NCBI GenBank assembly: GCA_031267635.1
Contig: JAIRYX010000235.1
Location: forward strand, 1 to 19,002
Reading direction: 5' to 3'
Length of the DNA: 19,002 bases
From: Planctomycetaceae bacterium
Lineage (GTDB): Bacteria > Planctomycetota > Planctomycetia > Pirellulales > Thermoguttaceae
Shown here: one piece after another, positions 7,536-16,196 of the stretch
Position numbering within the stretch: position 1 is the first letter of the stretch
Layout: the number at the start of each line of letters is the position of its first letter
Translations under genes and position numbers: made by a program
Notes under the pieces: model-generated
The model's database searches: none
What the model saw: the letters and a program-made list of their open reading frames with translations, nothing else
What the model was told of the DNA's origin: nothing

Positions 7536-8453
7536 ATGTCTGGTATTGACGAAAAAATAGAAATCCGAACAGAAGAAGCGAAACAAATTTTGCAGGAAAT
7601 CGGCATGGCTAAAGAACAACAAAATGAACGTTCCGCATGGTCGCTTTTAGCTTTATTGAATATTACGCCGGAAAAACATTGGTCGGATGCGGAATGTATT
7701 TCTATCGGCATTACTCCGATTATGGAGTTTATTGGAAAATACTATCGTTCCACGCCTTATAAACCGAATACGCGGGAAACAATAAGAAGACAAACAATGC
7801 ACCAGTTTGTCGAAGCGGGAATTGCCGTAGAAAATCCAGACAATCCTGAAAGACCAATAAACAGTCCCGACTGGCGTTATCAAATTTCGGCGCAAGCATT
7901 GCAACTATTCCGAACTTATAAATCTTCTCAATGGAAACGGCAATTAAAAATTTTTCTGTCAAAAAATCAATCTCTGACAGAAGAATTTGTCAAACACCGC
8001 GGTCAATCCAAATTAAAATTATGTTTGGGAAATAACACTTTGAAATTGACGTCGGGAAAACACAGTCAATTAACAATTGACGTTATTGAAAAATTCCGTT
8101 CTTATTTTGCGGCAGAATCAGATATCCTTTACCTTGGAGACACAGGAAATAAATTACTTCACTATGACCGTCAAATGTTTGAGTCGCTAGAGATAACGCT
8201 GAATCCGCACGGGAACTTTCCTGATATTATTTTATATGACCGAAAGAAAAAATGGCTGTTGCTTATAGAAGTGGTTACAAGTCATGGTCACGTTAATTCT
8301 CAACGTCATAAAGCATTGTCAAAGATTGTTAAAAACTCAACGGTAGGACTGGTATTTATTACGGCATTTCCTGATAAAACCACTATGAAAAAATATGTCG
8401 GCGATATAACTGGGAAACAGAAGTTTGGATTGCAAATATTCCTGAACATCTGA
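7536..8453 (+). CDS. BsuBI/PstI-family restriction endonuclease (C-terminus frameshifted)
   Basis: This is a type II endonuclease of the BsuBI/PstI family (PstI itself cuts CTGCAG; the site here is not proven). Visible features are an N-terminal DNA-binding-like region with ETIRRQTMHQFVEAGI, and the nuclease core HGNFPD (Asp230) - LLLIEVV (Glu245) - SHGHV (249-253), with a PD...E spacing like other PD-(D/E)xK nucleases. The frame stops at 8453 with the alien ending KQKFGLQIFLNI. The expected family tail (NWETEVWIANIPEHL then HFNGEKFLGPYIS) is present in the -1 frame and ends at TAA 8495-8497, so one base is missing near 8403-8410. Repaired length is about 320 residues, matching R.PstI and R.BsuBI. 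A good ribosome-binding site (aaaagg) precedes the ATG. Confidence 0.9.
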   Translation: MSGIDEKIEIRTEEAKQILQEIGMAKEQQNERSAWSLLALLNITPEKHWSDAECISIGITPIMEFIGKYYRSTPYKPNTRETIRRQTMHQFVEAGIAVENPDNPERPINSPDWRYQISAQALQLFRTYKSSQWKRQLKIFLSKNQSLTEEFVKHRGQSKLKLCLGNNTLKLTSGKHSQLTIDVIEKFRSYFAAESDILYLGDTGNKLLHYDRQMFESLEITLNPHGNFPDIILYDRKKKWLLLIEVVTSHGHVNSQRHKALSKIVKNSTVGLVFITAFPDKTTMKKYVGDITGKQKFGLQIFLNI

Positions 8454-8497
8454 TTCATTTTAACGGCGAAAAATTTCTTGGACCATATATTTCGTAA
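8454..8497 (+). pseudogene. Out-of-frame C-terminal tail of the BsuBI/PstI endonuclease
   Basis: This is the remainder of the endonuclease in the shifted frame, which is open from about 8408 to the TAA at 8495-8497. It encodes HFNGEKFLGPYIS after PEHLI, the characteristic family ending. It is not translated with the upstream part unless the frame is restored by slippage or the shift is a sequence error. Confidence 0.8.
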
Positions 8498-8526
8498 AAC
8501 AAACTTATAATAACTTTTAACAAATA

Positions 8527-8565
8527 AACCATCATGACCGAACTACCAAAACAATACGAACACAA
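8527..8565 (+). repeat. valS start region (right copy of the duplication)
   Basis: This is the native valS translation start, with its ATG at 8534. It is the parental copy of the 36-base repeat at 6026-6061. The pair brackets the R-M cassette as imperfect direct repeats about 2.5 kb apart. Confidence 0.9.
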
Positions 8566-11500
8566 AGACGCTCAGCAGCGTTGGGCAAAATTTTGGGATG
8601 AAAAAGGGTATTTTCAGAGCGATCCGCAGCGCGGGAAAATCGCGGGGAAAAAGCCGTTTACGATTGTCATTCCGCCGCCGAATGTGACCGGCGCGTTGCA
8701 TCTTGGACATGCGCTGAACAATACGCTGCAAGACATTATGATCCGTTATCATCGGATGCGCGGGTTTGAAACGCTTTGGGTGCCGGGCGTTGACCACGCG
8801 GGAATCGCGACGCAAGCGGTGGTTGAGCGGCGGATGTTCGAAGAAGAAGGCAAGACGCGGCACGACGTCGGACGCGAAAATCTCGTTGCGAGGATTTGGG
8901 CGTGGAAAGAACAATATCAAACGCGAATCATCAATCAGCTTAAAGAAATGGGATGCAGTTGCGATTGGCGGCGGACTCGTTTCACGTTCGACGCGACGTG
9001 CGCGAAAGCGGTGCGGCATTTTTTCTTTGGGCTGTTTCGTGACACGTTGATTTATCGCGGAAAACGTCTCGTCAATTGGGACGTGCATTTACAAACCGCC
9101 GTCAGCGACGACGAAGTGTATCATGAAGAAGTCGCCGGAAGTTTCTGGTATATCAACTATCCGGTCATTGATCCGAAACCGAATGAACCAGCGTTTGTTA
9201 CCGTTGCCACGACACGTCCCGAAACCATGCTCGGCGATACGGCGGTTGCGATACATCCGTCGCCGAAAGCCGCAATGGAATCGCTCGAAAAAGAACTCAA
9301 CGCCGAAATTTCCACCGCGTCCGAAAAAGAGAAAACGGAATTGACGGCGCGGCGCGAAGCGTTGCAAAAGCGGCGTGAGGAAACGCTGGATTCGTTAGAA
9401 ACGCTGGCGGCAATGGCGCGCGACGGACGAATGGTGATGCTTCCGTTGATGAATCGTCCGATTCCGCTGATTTGCGATGTTTGGGCGAAGCCGGAACTCG
9501 GAACCGGTTGCGTTAAGATCACGCCGGCGCACGATCCTAACGATTATGAAGTCGGCAAACGGCAGAATCTTCTAATGATCAATCTGCTCAACCGCGACGG
9601 CACGCTCAATGAAAACGCCGGAGTTTACGCCGGTCAGAAAAATATAAACGCGAGAGCAATGATTGTTGCCGACCTTGAAAAAGCGGGGTTGCTTGTCAAA
9701 ACGGAAGACCGGCTGATTGATTTGGCGCATTCCGAACGCTCGAAAACGCCGATTGAACCGTTCCTGAACGATCAATGGTTTGTGAAAATGGACAAACTCG
9801 CACAGTCAGCCATGGACGCGGTCGCGCAGGAACAAGTGAAAATCACACCGCCGCGCTACGCGAAAAGTTATCTTGATTGGCTCGGCGAAAAACGGGATTG
9901 GCCCATCGGTCGCCAGCTTTGGTGGGGACACCAAATTCCGATTTGGTACTTCTTGCCCGACGCCACTTCGGCAAATCAAGACGTTAAAACAACAAGCGAA
10001 ACGGAACTGCAAAAAGCGTTTGCCGGACGGAACGATGTGCTTTGGCAATGGGATGAAGAACACAGTCAATGGTGGATCTGTTCGCAAATGGAAGACCTTG
10101 CCGAAGACGCGATTCCCGGTCGCAAACTTGTACGAGAAGAGGACGTGTTGGACACTTGGTTCAGCTCCGCGCTCTGGCCTCATTCGACATTGGGATGGCC
10201 CGATCAAACGGAAGAACTGGCGTATTATTACCCAACCAACGTACTAATTACGAGCCGCGACATCATCACGCTCTGGGTCGCGCGGATGGTGCTTGCCGGA
10301 TTATTCAACTGCGGCAAAGTTCCGTTTCCAAATGTTTATATTCATCCGAAAATATTGGATAAATACGGCGAGGGAATGTCCAAGTCGAAAGGAAACGGCG
10401 TTGATCCGGTCAAGGTCATCGAAAAATTCGGCGCGGACGCATTGCGTTTTGCGCTGACGCATCTGACGACGGAAAATCAAGACGTGCGGCTCGCTCTGGA
10501 TTTTGAATGTCCGTACTGCCAAGCGATAGTGGAGCAGACGAAGAAAAACCGGACTCAGCCGCGAGTGCAGTGTCCGAAATGTAAAAAAGAATTTGCGACG
10601 CAATGGGCGGAAAAAGAAGAAGACAAAGCGTTGCAATCCGCGCCGGTGATTGGCGAACGTTTTGAAGTCGCGCGAAATTTCTGCAATAAATTTTGGAACG
10701 CCGCGCGGTTCGTGATGATGAATCTTTCGGAAAGCGCGGAACGGGAAACTCATAGCGAAAATTTCTTTCAATCGCAACAAGAAAAGGATTTAACAAAAGA
10801 TAACTCCCAAATCCGCTCTGAAAACACGCTTCAAATTCCGCTCTTATTGCTGGAGGATAAGTGGATATTGAGCCGCCTTGCAACCGTAACGCAACAAGTA
10901 ACGGCGGAAATTGAAGCGTATCGTTTTTCGGAAGTGGCAAGAACGCTTTATGATTTTGCGTGGGACGAGTTTTGCAGTTTTTATGTCGAGATGGTCAAAT
11001 ACCGTCTTTCCGATCCGGCGTTGCGTCCTGCGGCGGAACGTATTTTGGCGTATGTTCTTGATACGCTGACGCGGTTGTTGCATCCGATTGTACCGTTCGT
11101 GACGGAGGAAATCTGGCAACGGCTGAACGAAATTGTTCCGAAACGCGGATTAACAGCATGGACGGACGCGGCGGAAAGTATCACGATTGCGGCATGGGCG
11201 GAAGCGGACACGGCGGCGATTGACTCGGACGTCGAAAACCAATTCGGACGTTTTCAAGAAGTGTTGCGTGCGGTGCGTGAAGTTCGTTCACGACAAAATG
11301 TGCCGCCGAAAACAGAGATGCGTTTTGTCGTTAAATGCGACGCACGATTAGCGGAAATTCTCAAGCCGATGACGCCGTACTTCGAGTCAATGGCAGGCGC
11401 GATTGCCGACGATTGGGGAGAAAATGTGAAACTTCCGGCGTTGTCGTCCAATGTAGCAATCACCGGTGTGGAAATTTTTGTCGATTTAGCGGGACTAATC

Positions 11501-11713
11501 GACATAACGGCGGAACTTGCGAAAAAATCGAAAGATATTCAAAAGCTCGAAGGATTTATCAAAGCCAAAGAATCGAAACTTTCCAACGAAGCGTTCGTCA
11601 ACAAAGCCCCGAAAGAAGTATTGGACAAAGAACGCGATTCGCTCGCCGACTTACAAAAACAACTTTCCGCCGCAAAAGAAGCGGTTAAGGTTCTTGAGGA
11701 AAGTCAAAAGTAA
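8534..11713 (+). CDS. valS: Valyl-tRNA synthetase (ValRS)
   Basis: This class I aminoacyl-tRNA synthetase charges tRNA-Val and edits mischarged Thr. The protein is intact at 1059 residues. The HIGH motif is HLGH at 56-59 (PPPNVTGALHLGHALN) and the KMSKS loop is GMSKSKG around 615-619. The CP1 editing domain is recognisable from TTRPETMLGDTAVAIHP and CVKITPAHDPNDYEVG, and carries a charged coiled-coil-like insert between them (about 245-300). Right after KMSKS, a zinc-ribbon insert holds Cys659/Cys662 and Cys680/Cys683. This is unusual for bacterial ValRS generally, and I associate it with planctomycete enzymes. The C-terminus is the usual tRNA-binding coiled coil (about 995-1059). The start MTELPKQYEHKDAQQRW is supported by homology but has no Shine-Dalgarno sequence. 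Its GC content is higher than that of all neighbours. Confidence 0.98.
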   Translation: MTELPKQYEHKDAQQRWAKFWDEKGYFQSDPQRGKIAGKKPFTIVIPPPNVTGALHLGHALNNTLQDIMIRYHRMRGFETLWVPGVDHAGIATQAVVERRMFEEEGKTRHDVGRENLVARIWAWKEQYQTRIINQLKEMGCSCDWRRTRFTFDATCAKAVRHFFFGLFRDTLIYRGKRLVNWDVHLQTAVSDDEVYHEEVAGSFWYINYPVIDPKPNEPAFVTVATTRPETMLGDTAVAIHPSPKAAMESLEKELNAEISTASEKEKTELTARREALQKRREETLDSLETLAAMARDGRMVMLPLMNRPIPLICDVWAKPELGTGCVKITPAHDPNDYEVGKRQNLLMINLLNRDGTLNENAGVYAGQKNINARAMIVADLEKAGLLVKTEDRLIDLAHSERSKTPIEPFLNDQWFVKMDKLAQSAMDAVAQEQVKITPPRYAKSYLDWLGEKRDWPIGRQLWWGHQIPIWYFLPDATSANQDVKTTSETELQKAFAGRNDVLWQWDEEHSQWWICSQMEDLAEDAIPGRKLVREEDVLDTWFSSALWPHSTLGWPDQTEELAYYYPTNVLITSRDIITLWVARMVLAGLFNCGKVPFPNVYIHPKILDKYGEGMSKSKGNGVDPVKVIEKFGADALRFALTHLTTENQDVRLALDFECPYCQAIVEQTKKNRTQPRVQCPKCKKEFATQWAEKEEDKALQSAPVIGERFEVARNFCNKFWNAARFVMMNLSESAERETHSENFFQSQQEKDLTKDNSQIRSENTLQIPLLLLEDKWILSRLATVTQQVTAEIEAYRFSEVARTLYDFAWDEFCSFYVEMVKYRLSDPALRPAAERILAYVLDTLTRLLHPIVPFVTEEIWQRLNEIVPKRGLTAWTDAAESITIAAWAEADTAAIDSDVENQFGRFQEVLRAVREVRSRQNVPPKTEMRFVVKCDARLAEILKPMTPYFESMAGAIADDWGENVKLPALSSNVAITGVEIFVDLAGLIDITAELAKKSKDIQKLEGFIKAKESKLSNEAFVNKAPKEVLDKERDSLADLQKQLSAAKEAVKVLEESQK

Positions 11714-11732
11714 AAGCGTGCGTAAATTCGCT

Positions 11733-12032
11733 AAAGCCGTTAATGCTCCTCTGGCAAGTTCGCACCTGCGATGTGTGCCAATCATAAGCCGCCAATCAAA
11801 TTGCCAATGTTTATCAATCAACTACTACCAAGTCGCGCAATTGCCCTTTCTTAAAATGAGAAAAACGATTCAACTACGTCATGTGTTGGACATTTTCGGC
11901 AAGTGAGATGCTGCTGGCAAGAAAGCAAACGGCGACAATTGAATTTTACAACCAAAACGTGAAGTCCCTGAAGTAGAATTTTCATCCGAAAAAAGAAAAA
12001 GAAAACGCAAACGCCCCTATTGGTGCGAATGA
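11733..12032 (+). pseudogene. Degenerate coding remnant with two in-frame TGA codons (unidentified)
   Basis: After valS, one frame reads through this stretch with TGA only at 11904-11906 and 11940-11942, and stops at TGA 12030-12032. The last segment reads LQPKREVPEVEF, a run of Lys/Arg (KRKRKRKR), then PYWCE, which looks like a genuine protein C-terminus. No start codon, ribosome-binding site or family is recognisable. I read it as a decayed gene tail; chance openness cannot be excluded. Confidence 0.3.
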
Positions 12033-12121
12033 TATTTCAGTGACTTTGTAGTAGTTTTGATAAAATAATTCATATTACGCACATAAGTTTTTTAAATTAA
12101 GTCACTGTTCGTTGATTTTTT

Positions 12122-12289
12122 GTAACTATTCAGTTGCCGTCATTTTATTCGTTCAAATTTTTTGATAAAAATCCATTATCTCAAAAATAAAGGCATAAGG
12201 GCGTGTTTTGAGGGCTTTGTTGGCTACTAATGGAAACTTGATAAACAAGAGTTGCAATAATAAAGCTGTTCGGACAACTGAATAGTTAC
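12122..12289. mobile_element. Second, shorter MITE-like copy of the same family
   Basis: Perfect 15-bp terminal inverted repeats (gtaactattcagttg at 12122-12136 and its complement at 12275-12289) are identical to the left tip of the element at 3889. With flanking T/A runs the pairing extends further outward. The internal part (about 12190-12255) is the reverse complement of the copy-1 interior (about 3992-4062), including agtagccaacaaag, cgcccttatgcc and ttatcaagttt. At 168 bp against 387 bp it is an internally deleted derivative. It lies between the valS remnant and the convergent membrane-protein gene. Confidence 0.75.
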
Positions 12290-12392
12290 AAAAAAAATTA
12301 TAGGCAGGAAAACAATCAGCCATATTTATACACGAATGCCGACCTTCTTCGCAGATCAATTTTTGGAAAAGTGCAGTGCGTGCGTAACACGA

Positions 12393-13391
12393 TTAGTAAA
12401 ATACACCTTTTTTCTTCTTTTTCAATCGACCTTGATTGAGACGTTCTTGACGTCGTCGGCTAGTTTCTCGCTCTTCCGTATCTTCTTCATCGTCTTCCCA
12501 GTATTCCGAAGAAGGTAAACGTGAAGATTTTGCTGAAGAATGTTGCCGTGAAGAATGGAGGTTGGAGTGGTGATATTCGCCTGATGTATCATATCTCTCG
12601 GGATTATTGTATTTGTAAAGAGTTGGCGTAACTTGCCGTGACAGTTTTCGCCAAATCGACGAATACATATAATTATATGTTTCCGGATCGGTAACGACAA
12701 CTTTGCGCCCGTACAGTGTAATTGAAAGGAGTAAAAACTGACAACCAATAATCACAGCACCAACACAAAGCATAACGTTTGTACTATGCCCGCCGGTTTG
12801 GATCAATTCTAATTTGACGCATCCGGAAACAATGAAAGAGATTCCCGCCATAAGCAACGCATTACATGCCGGAAGATAGTGACGAATTTCCGTCAATATT
12901 CGAGTTCCGATCATACCGAAAATGAGAAGATAGGCGGCAACCCACCAAATATCACCATTTCCGTATAAATTTGTTCCCGTGCAACGTATCATTATATCAC
13001 GGAATATTTCGCGTAAACCAGCGGTTTGGTCAAGACTGAGATACAAACATACGATTGCGCCCCAAATCCAGATGTCGCTTAATCTTCGGAAATCTTGATC
13101 GTGACAGCTAACAAAATAAACAAGAATAAAATATAAAGATGCAGTAATCCAAGATATTGTAATAAACCAAGACGCAATGGAATCTTTTTGGGACAAATCA
13201 AATGCCGCCAGCTTTTGCAATTTGGTCGTTTCGCACAAATCTGGAATTTTGTAATAACAAAATTCCAGCAGAACAGCACATCCCATGCCTAAAAAAAACA
13301 AAAGCCAATAAGTTCCCAAACGTTTTGGGATCAAATCTGTCAATAACAAGTCGTCGTCAATCATAGATACTTTCTCAAGTTTTTTATTCAA
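12393..13391 (-). CDS. Six-helix integral membrane protein of unknown function
   Basis: This 332-residue protein has about six predicted membrane segments (27-47, 72-94, 107-121, 148-166, 175-194, 205-227). A long cytosolic-looking tail follows, rich in Ser/His, then acidic (EDDEEDTEERE), and ends in a basic cluster with five consecutive Lys. I recognise no catalytic motif or named family. The pattern of a helix reading LYLSLDQTAGLREIF resembles unnamed planctomycete membrane proteins with a SxDE...HE-like helix; that link is weak inference. The start is taken as TTG at 13391 because GGAAAG lies 8 bases upstream. An ATG at 13364 (residue 10) preceded by GAGAAAG is a real alternative. It is divergent from the WD40-like gene. 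Confidence 0.75.
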   Translation of the reverse strand: MNKKLEKVSMIDDDLLLTDLIPKRLGTYWLLFFLGMGCAVLLEFCYYKIPDLCETTKLQKLAAFDLSQKDSIASWFITISWITASLYFILVYFVSCHDQDFRRLSDIWIWGAIVCLYLSLDQTAGLREIFRDIMIRCTGTNLYGNGDIWWVAAYLLIFGMIGTRILTEIRHYLPACNALLMAGISFIVSGCVKLELIQTGGHSTNVMLCVGAVIIGCQFLLLSITLYGRKVVVTDPETYNYMYSSIWRKLSRQVTPTLYKYNNPERYDTSGEYHHSNLHSSRQHSSAKSSRLPSSEYWEDDEEDTEERETSRRRQERLNQGRLKKKKKGVFY

Positions 13392-13562
13392 TATATTCTT
13401 TCCATTTTGAGAGATTTTTGTTCAAAATTCCGCAGAAAATCATACATCATTTGCTTAAAAAGAAATTCCCCTTGACCCACGGACAACAAAACGTTATCGT
13501 TCTCATCGGTGTTTCATTCAAATTACAGGAATGTTGTTCATTTTTGTCAGATTAAACCAGTT

Positions 13563-14684
13563 ATGTTCAAAGTGACAATCAAAAAATTCTTAAAAATAGT
13601 GATACTATTTCGAACAATGTTGGATTACGCAGTTTTGTTGACCGCATTAATTTGTACAGGATGCGGCTTAACAACACGTTCTATCAGTACAATTAATAAA
13701 ACGCTTCCAATAACAAAATTGTCACCATCAAATAACGCTTCGCCAATTCAAATCCTTGCTGTCTCGCCGGACCAAAAATATCTTTTGCAAGGACAACATG
13801 TTGTAGCCCAAGAAGGTGAAAATTTCAGCGGTGATATTTTAGAAATTTATAACATTGAAAAGAAAAATCCATCGTTGGTGTTAAAACAAAGAACCGGTGC
13901 AAGTCTTAACGCGACATTTTCAACCGACAGCAAATATGTTATTGCTTGTGGAAATACAGGCGTTGCGAGAATCAGTTTAACAGATGAGAAAACGCAAGTT
14001 GTAAATTTAGAAGAACCCAAATTTTTATCAGCAGACGGGACGCTAGTCGCTTGTTTGTCCAATGACGGGTGGATCATTAAAAACACGCTTTTAACAACAG
14101 ATAAAACAATAAATATAAAATTGCCTGAAAATGTGGATAGATTTTTGTCATTTTCTCTTGTAAAAAATATGTTTGCGACAACTTTAAAACCGGGTAATAG
14201 TTCTGCTTTGGGAACTCGCATGGCAATTTGGGCAATCAACGAAGAAAACAAACCGGTTTTTCAGTTTGAATGGGATAATTCCAGTTATGTTACGCCGGAA
14301 AAATCCTGTTTTTCTCCCGATGGACAATATTTTGCCTGCCCATCGCGTCAAGGTTACGTCGGAATTTGGAATATATCCACAGAAAAACATTTCAAAGATA
14401 TTGGCGAAATTAACGGCGTGATTCGCACCGTTAAATTTTCTCCAAATAGTAAATTTCTAGCAATCGGAATACAAGAAGCCAATGAAAAATACGGCAAACT
14501 TGTAGTTTGGGATACCAATAACGGAAAAATTATTCGTGAGGTTTATGACAAACAGGCAAAGGGAATCACTGCCGTAAGTTTTGCACCGGACAACGAAACT
14601 CTTTTCATCGGAAACACTTCCGGCGATGTAAAATGCGAAAGTCTGAAAGACAAAGAACCGTTTTTCACTTTTTTATCGAAGTAA
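13563..14684 (+). CDS. WD40/beta-propeller-like repeat lipoprotein
   Basis: This exported protein of about 373 residues has WD40-type repeats. Its N-terminus KVTIKKFLK followed by a hydrophobic run and CTGC (Cys34) looks like a lipoprotein signal, though the lipobox is imperfect (Cys at -3). The repeats show the SPD/SPN and W-D signatures: LAVSPDQKYLLQ, CFSPDGQYFACPS, GYVGIWNIS, TVKFSPNSKFLAIG, KLVVWDTNNG and AVSFAPDNETLFIGN. Such propellers are usually protein-binding scaffolds; no enzymatic part is visible and no partner is indicated. The start is uncertain: the frame extends upstream to a GTG at 13509, and another ATG lies at 13617. None has a clear ribosome-binding site. I chose 13563 because it gives a basic n-region before the hydrophobic stretch. 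Confidence 0.75.
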   Translation: MFKVTIKKFLKIVILFRTMLDYAVLLTALICTGCGLTTRSISTINKTLPITKLSPSNNASPIQILAVSPDQKYLLQGQHVVAQEGENFSGDILEIYNIEKKNPSLVLKQRTGASLNATFSTDSKYVIACGNTGVARISLTDEKTQVVNLEEPKFLSADGTLVACLSNDGWIIKNTLLTTDKTINIKLPENVDRFLSFSLVKNMFATTLKPGNSSALGTRMAIWAINEENKPVFQFEWDNSSYVTPEKSCFSPDGQYFACPSRQGYVGIWNISTEKHFKDIGEINGVIRTVKFSPNSKFLAIGIQEANEKYGKLVVWDTNNGKIIREVYDKQAKGITAVSFAPDNETLFIGNTSGDVKCESLKDKEPFFTFLSK

Positions 14685-15146
14685 GATTTTGTAAATTTTC
14701 GCGAATTTTTTGAAGATCAGTTTGTAAAACGAAAAATCTTTATGATACCCCCCATTGTGAAAATTTTTCTTTACTATAAAATAATTACTAATAATTAAAT
14801 TATTGTTTTAATGTCGTTAATCAAATAGGTAATTTTTAAAAAATGGAAAATTGCCCTGCCTGATTTTTTTAATGGATTTTTAAGTTCTATTCCTCTTTGC
14901 ATAAATGGAGTGTAAAATGAAAATATCAAAATTTGTAAAATTATAAAATATCAAATTTTCTATCTAGGTGTTGTTTCACAAAACAAAACGTTTTGTTCTG
15001 TAATTTACAGATTTCTCTGTAATCTTCGAGTCGCTTACACTTGTTGTATATTCACTTTGCGCTCATTGCCGATGATTTTTAACACAATGAACACAAAAGA
15101 ATTAAACTGATTTTTATATAAATTTTAACAAAAAGGAAACTTTATT
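14685..15146. promoter_or_regulatory. Intergenic region with two adjacent palindromes
   Basis: No gene is supported in these 462 bp. Two perfect palindromes abut: aacaaaacgttttgtt (14982-14997) and ctgtaatttacag (14998-15010, one central base). They lie about 140 bp upstream of the ankyrin lipoprotein start. They could be operator sites for a dimeric repressor or a hairpin in the leader. A nine-codon ATG frame at about 14918 is too short to support. The segment just before the start has the ribosome-binding site aaaaaggaaa. Confidence 0.4.
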
Positions 15147-16196
15147 ATGAAAACCCAAATGAAAACTACCAAACGTTTTTCCGTTATTCTTTCATTGACT
15201 TTGCTGACAGCGGTGTTTGTTATAGCCGGTTGCGGTAAATCACAGGGGCAAAACAACGATACGTCGGCTACTGCGGCAGCCGTTGAGCAAGACGATGATC
15301 CGCCGATTATTGCAGCGATTAAGAACGAGGATTTGAAAGCGGTTAAAAATCTGCTCGATAATGATAAATCGTTTTTGAATTACAAGGACAGCAACGGCTT
15401 GTCTTTGCTTCATTACGCTGCTGCTGTAAATAAAAACACTGACATATTAAAACTATTATTAGATTCAGGATTGGATGTTGATATAAAAGATTCAAGCGGA
15501 GAGACCCCTGTTTTCGTGACACTAAATGTCAGCACGGCAGAGTTTCTACTTGAAAACGGAGCGAATTACCGTGTGGTTTCCAAGGATGGCGTGACACCGC
15601 TTCACCAGGCTGCCTTCCTAGGAAACGTAGAATTGGTTAATCTTTGGCTCGGACTCGGATTAGATATTCGCGCAGATTCGAAGCGTTTGGGAAGTCCGCT
15701 TCTTGCAGCAATTAGAGGATATGCGAAATGCGACTTTATTAAGTTCTTAATTTCAAAAGGGGCAAGAGTTGTTTCCACTGGTTGTTTAGATCCCGTAGAA
15801 TTGTGGGCAGTATACCGTTCAGACATTGAAACACTGGATTTGTTAATCCAAAACGGTATTAAAATTAAAGACGACATAATTTTCCAGACGGTAGAGAACC
15901 CTAACGCTGTCAAGGTATTGAAAATTTTTGAATCAAAGGGAATGAATATCAATCAGAACGACGAAAACAATGGTACGAACTTGTTGCATAAAGCGTGCGA
16001 TTTCGGTAATACTGACTTAATAAAATATCTTGTAAAAAACGGAATTGATATAAATGCAAAAGCAAAAAAACAATGGGGTTTTGTTCCATTGCACTTTGCC
16101 GCGTCAAGTCCTAAAACAGGTACAGATGTAATTGAATTTCTATTAAAATTAGGTGCTGATCCTACAATTAAAAGCAATGATGTTACGAACTGTTAA
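15147..16196 (+). CDS. Ankyrin-repeat lipoprotein, probably frameshifted near its 3' end
   Basis: This is a secreted lipoprotein with a basic n-region (MKTQMKTTKR), a hydrophobic core and the lipobox VIAGC with Cys29, followed by a Q/N/T-rich linker and about seven ankyrin repeats (from roughly residue 52 to 345). Examples are GLSLLHYAAAVNKNTDILKL, GVTPLHQAAFLGNVELVNLW, GTNLLHKACDFGNTDLIKYL and VPLHFAASS. Ankyrin arrays bind proteins; no catalytic domain is visible. The start has a good ribosome-binding site (aaggaaa, 7 bases upstream). The frame stops abruptly at TAA 16194-16196 just after the last repeat. A coherent charged tail continues in the -1 frame to 16402, so a one-base deletion near 16180-16190 is likely. 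It is followed at once by a related ankyrin gene. Confidence 0.85.
   Translation: MKTQMKTTKRFSVILSLTLLTAVFVIAGCGKSQGQNNDTSATAAAVEQDDDPPIIAAIKNEDLKAVKNLLDNDKSFLNYKDSNGLSLLHYAAAVNKNTDILKLLLDSGLDVDIKDSSGETPVFVTLNVSTAEFLLENGANYRVVSKDGVTPLHQAAFLGNVELVNLWLGLGLDIRADSKRLGSPLLAAIRGYAKCDFIKFLISKGARVVSTGCLDPVELWAVYRSDIETLDLLIQNGIKIKDDIIFQTVENPNAVKVLKIFESKGMNINQNDENNGTNLLHKACDFGNTDLIKYLVKNGIDINAKAKKQWGFVPLHFAASSPKTGTDVIEFLLKLGADPTIKSNDVTNC

Noticed and set aside
8543..11505. Many antisense frames of 70-180 residues across valS
   Set aside because: They are produced by the GC-rich codon pattern of valS; none has a domain or ribosome-binding site.
14918..14947. Nine-codon ATG frame after ggag
   Set aside because: Too short, with no similarity to any known peptide.
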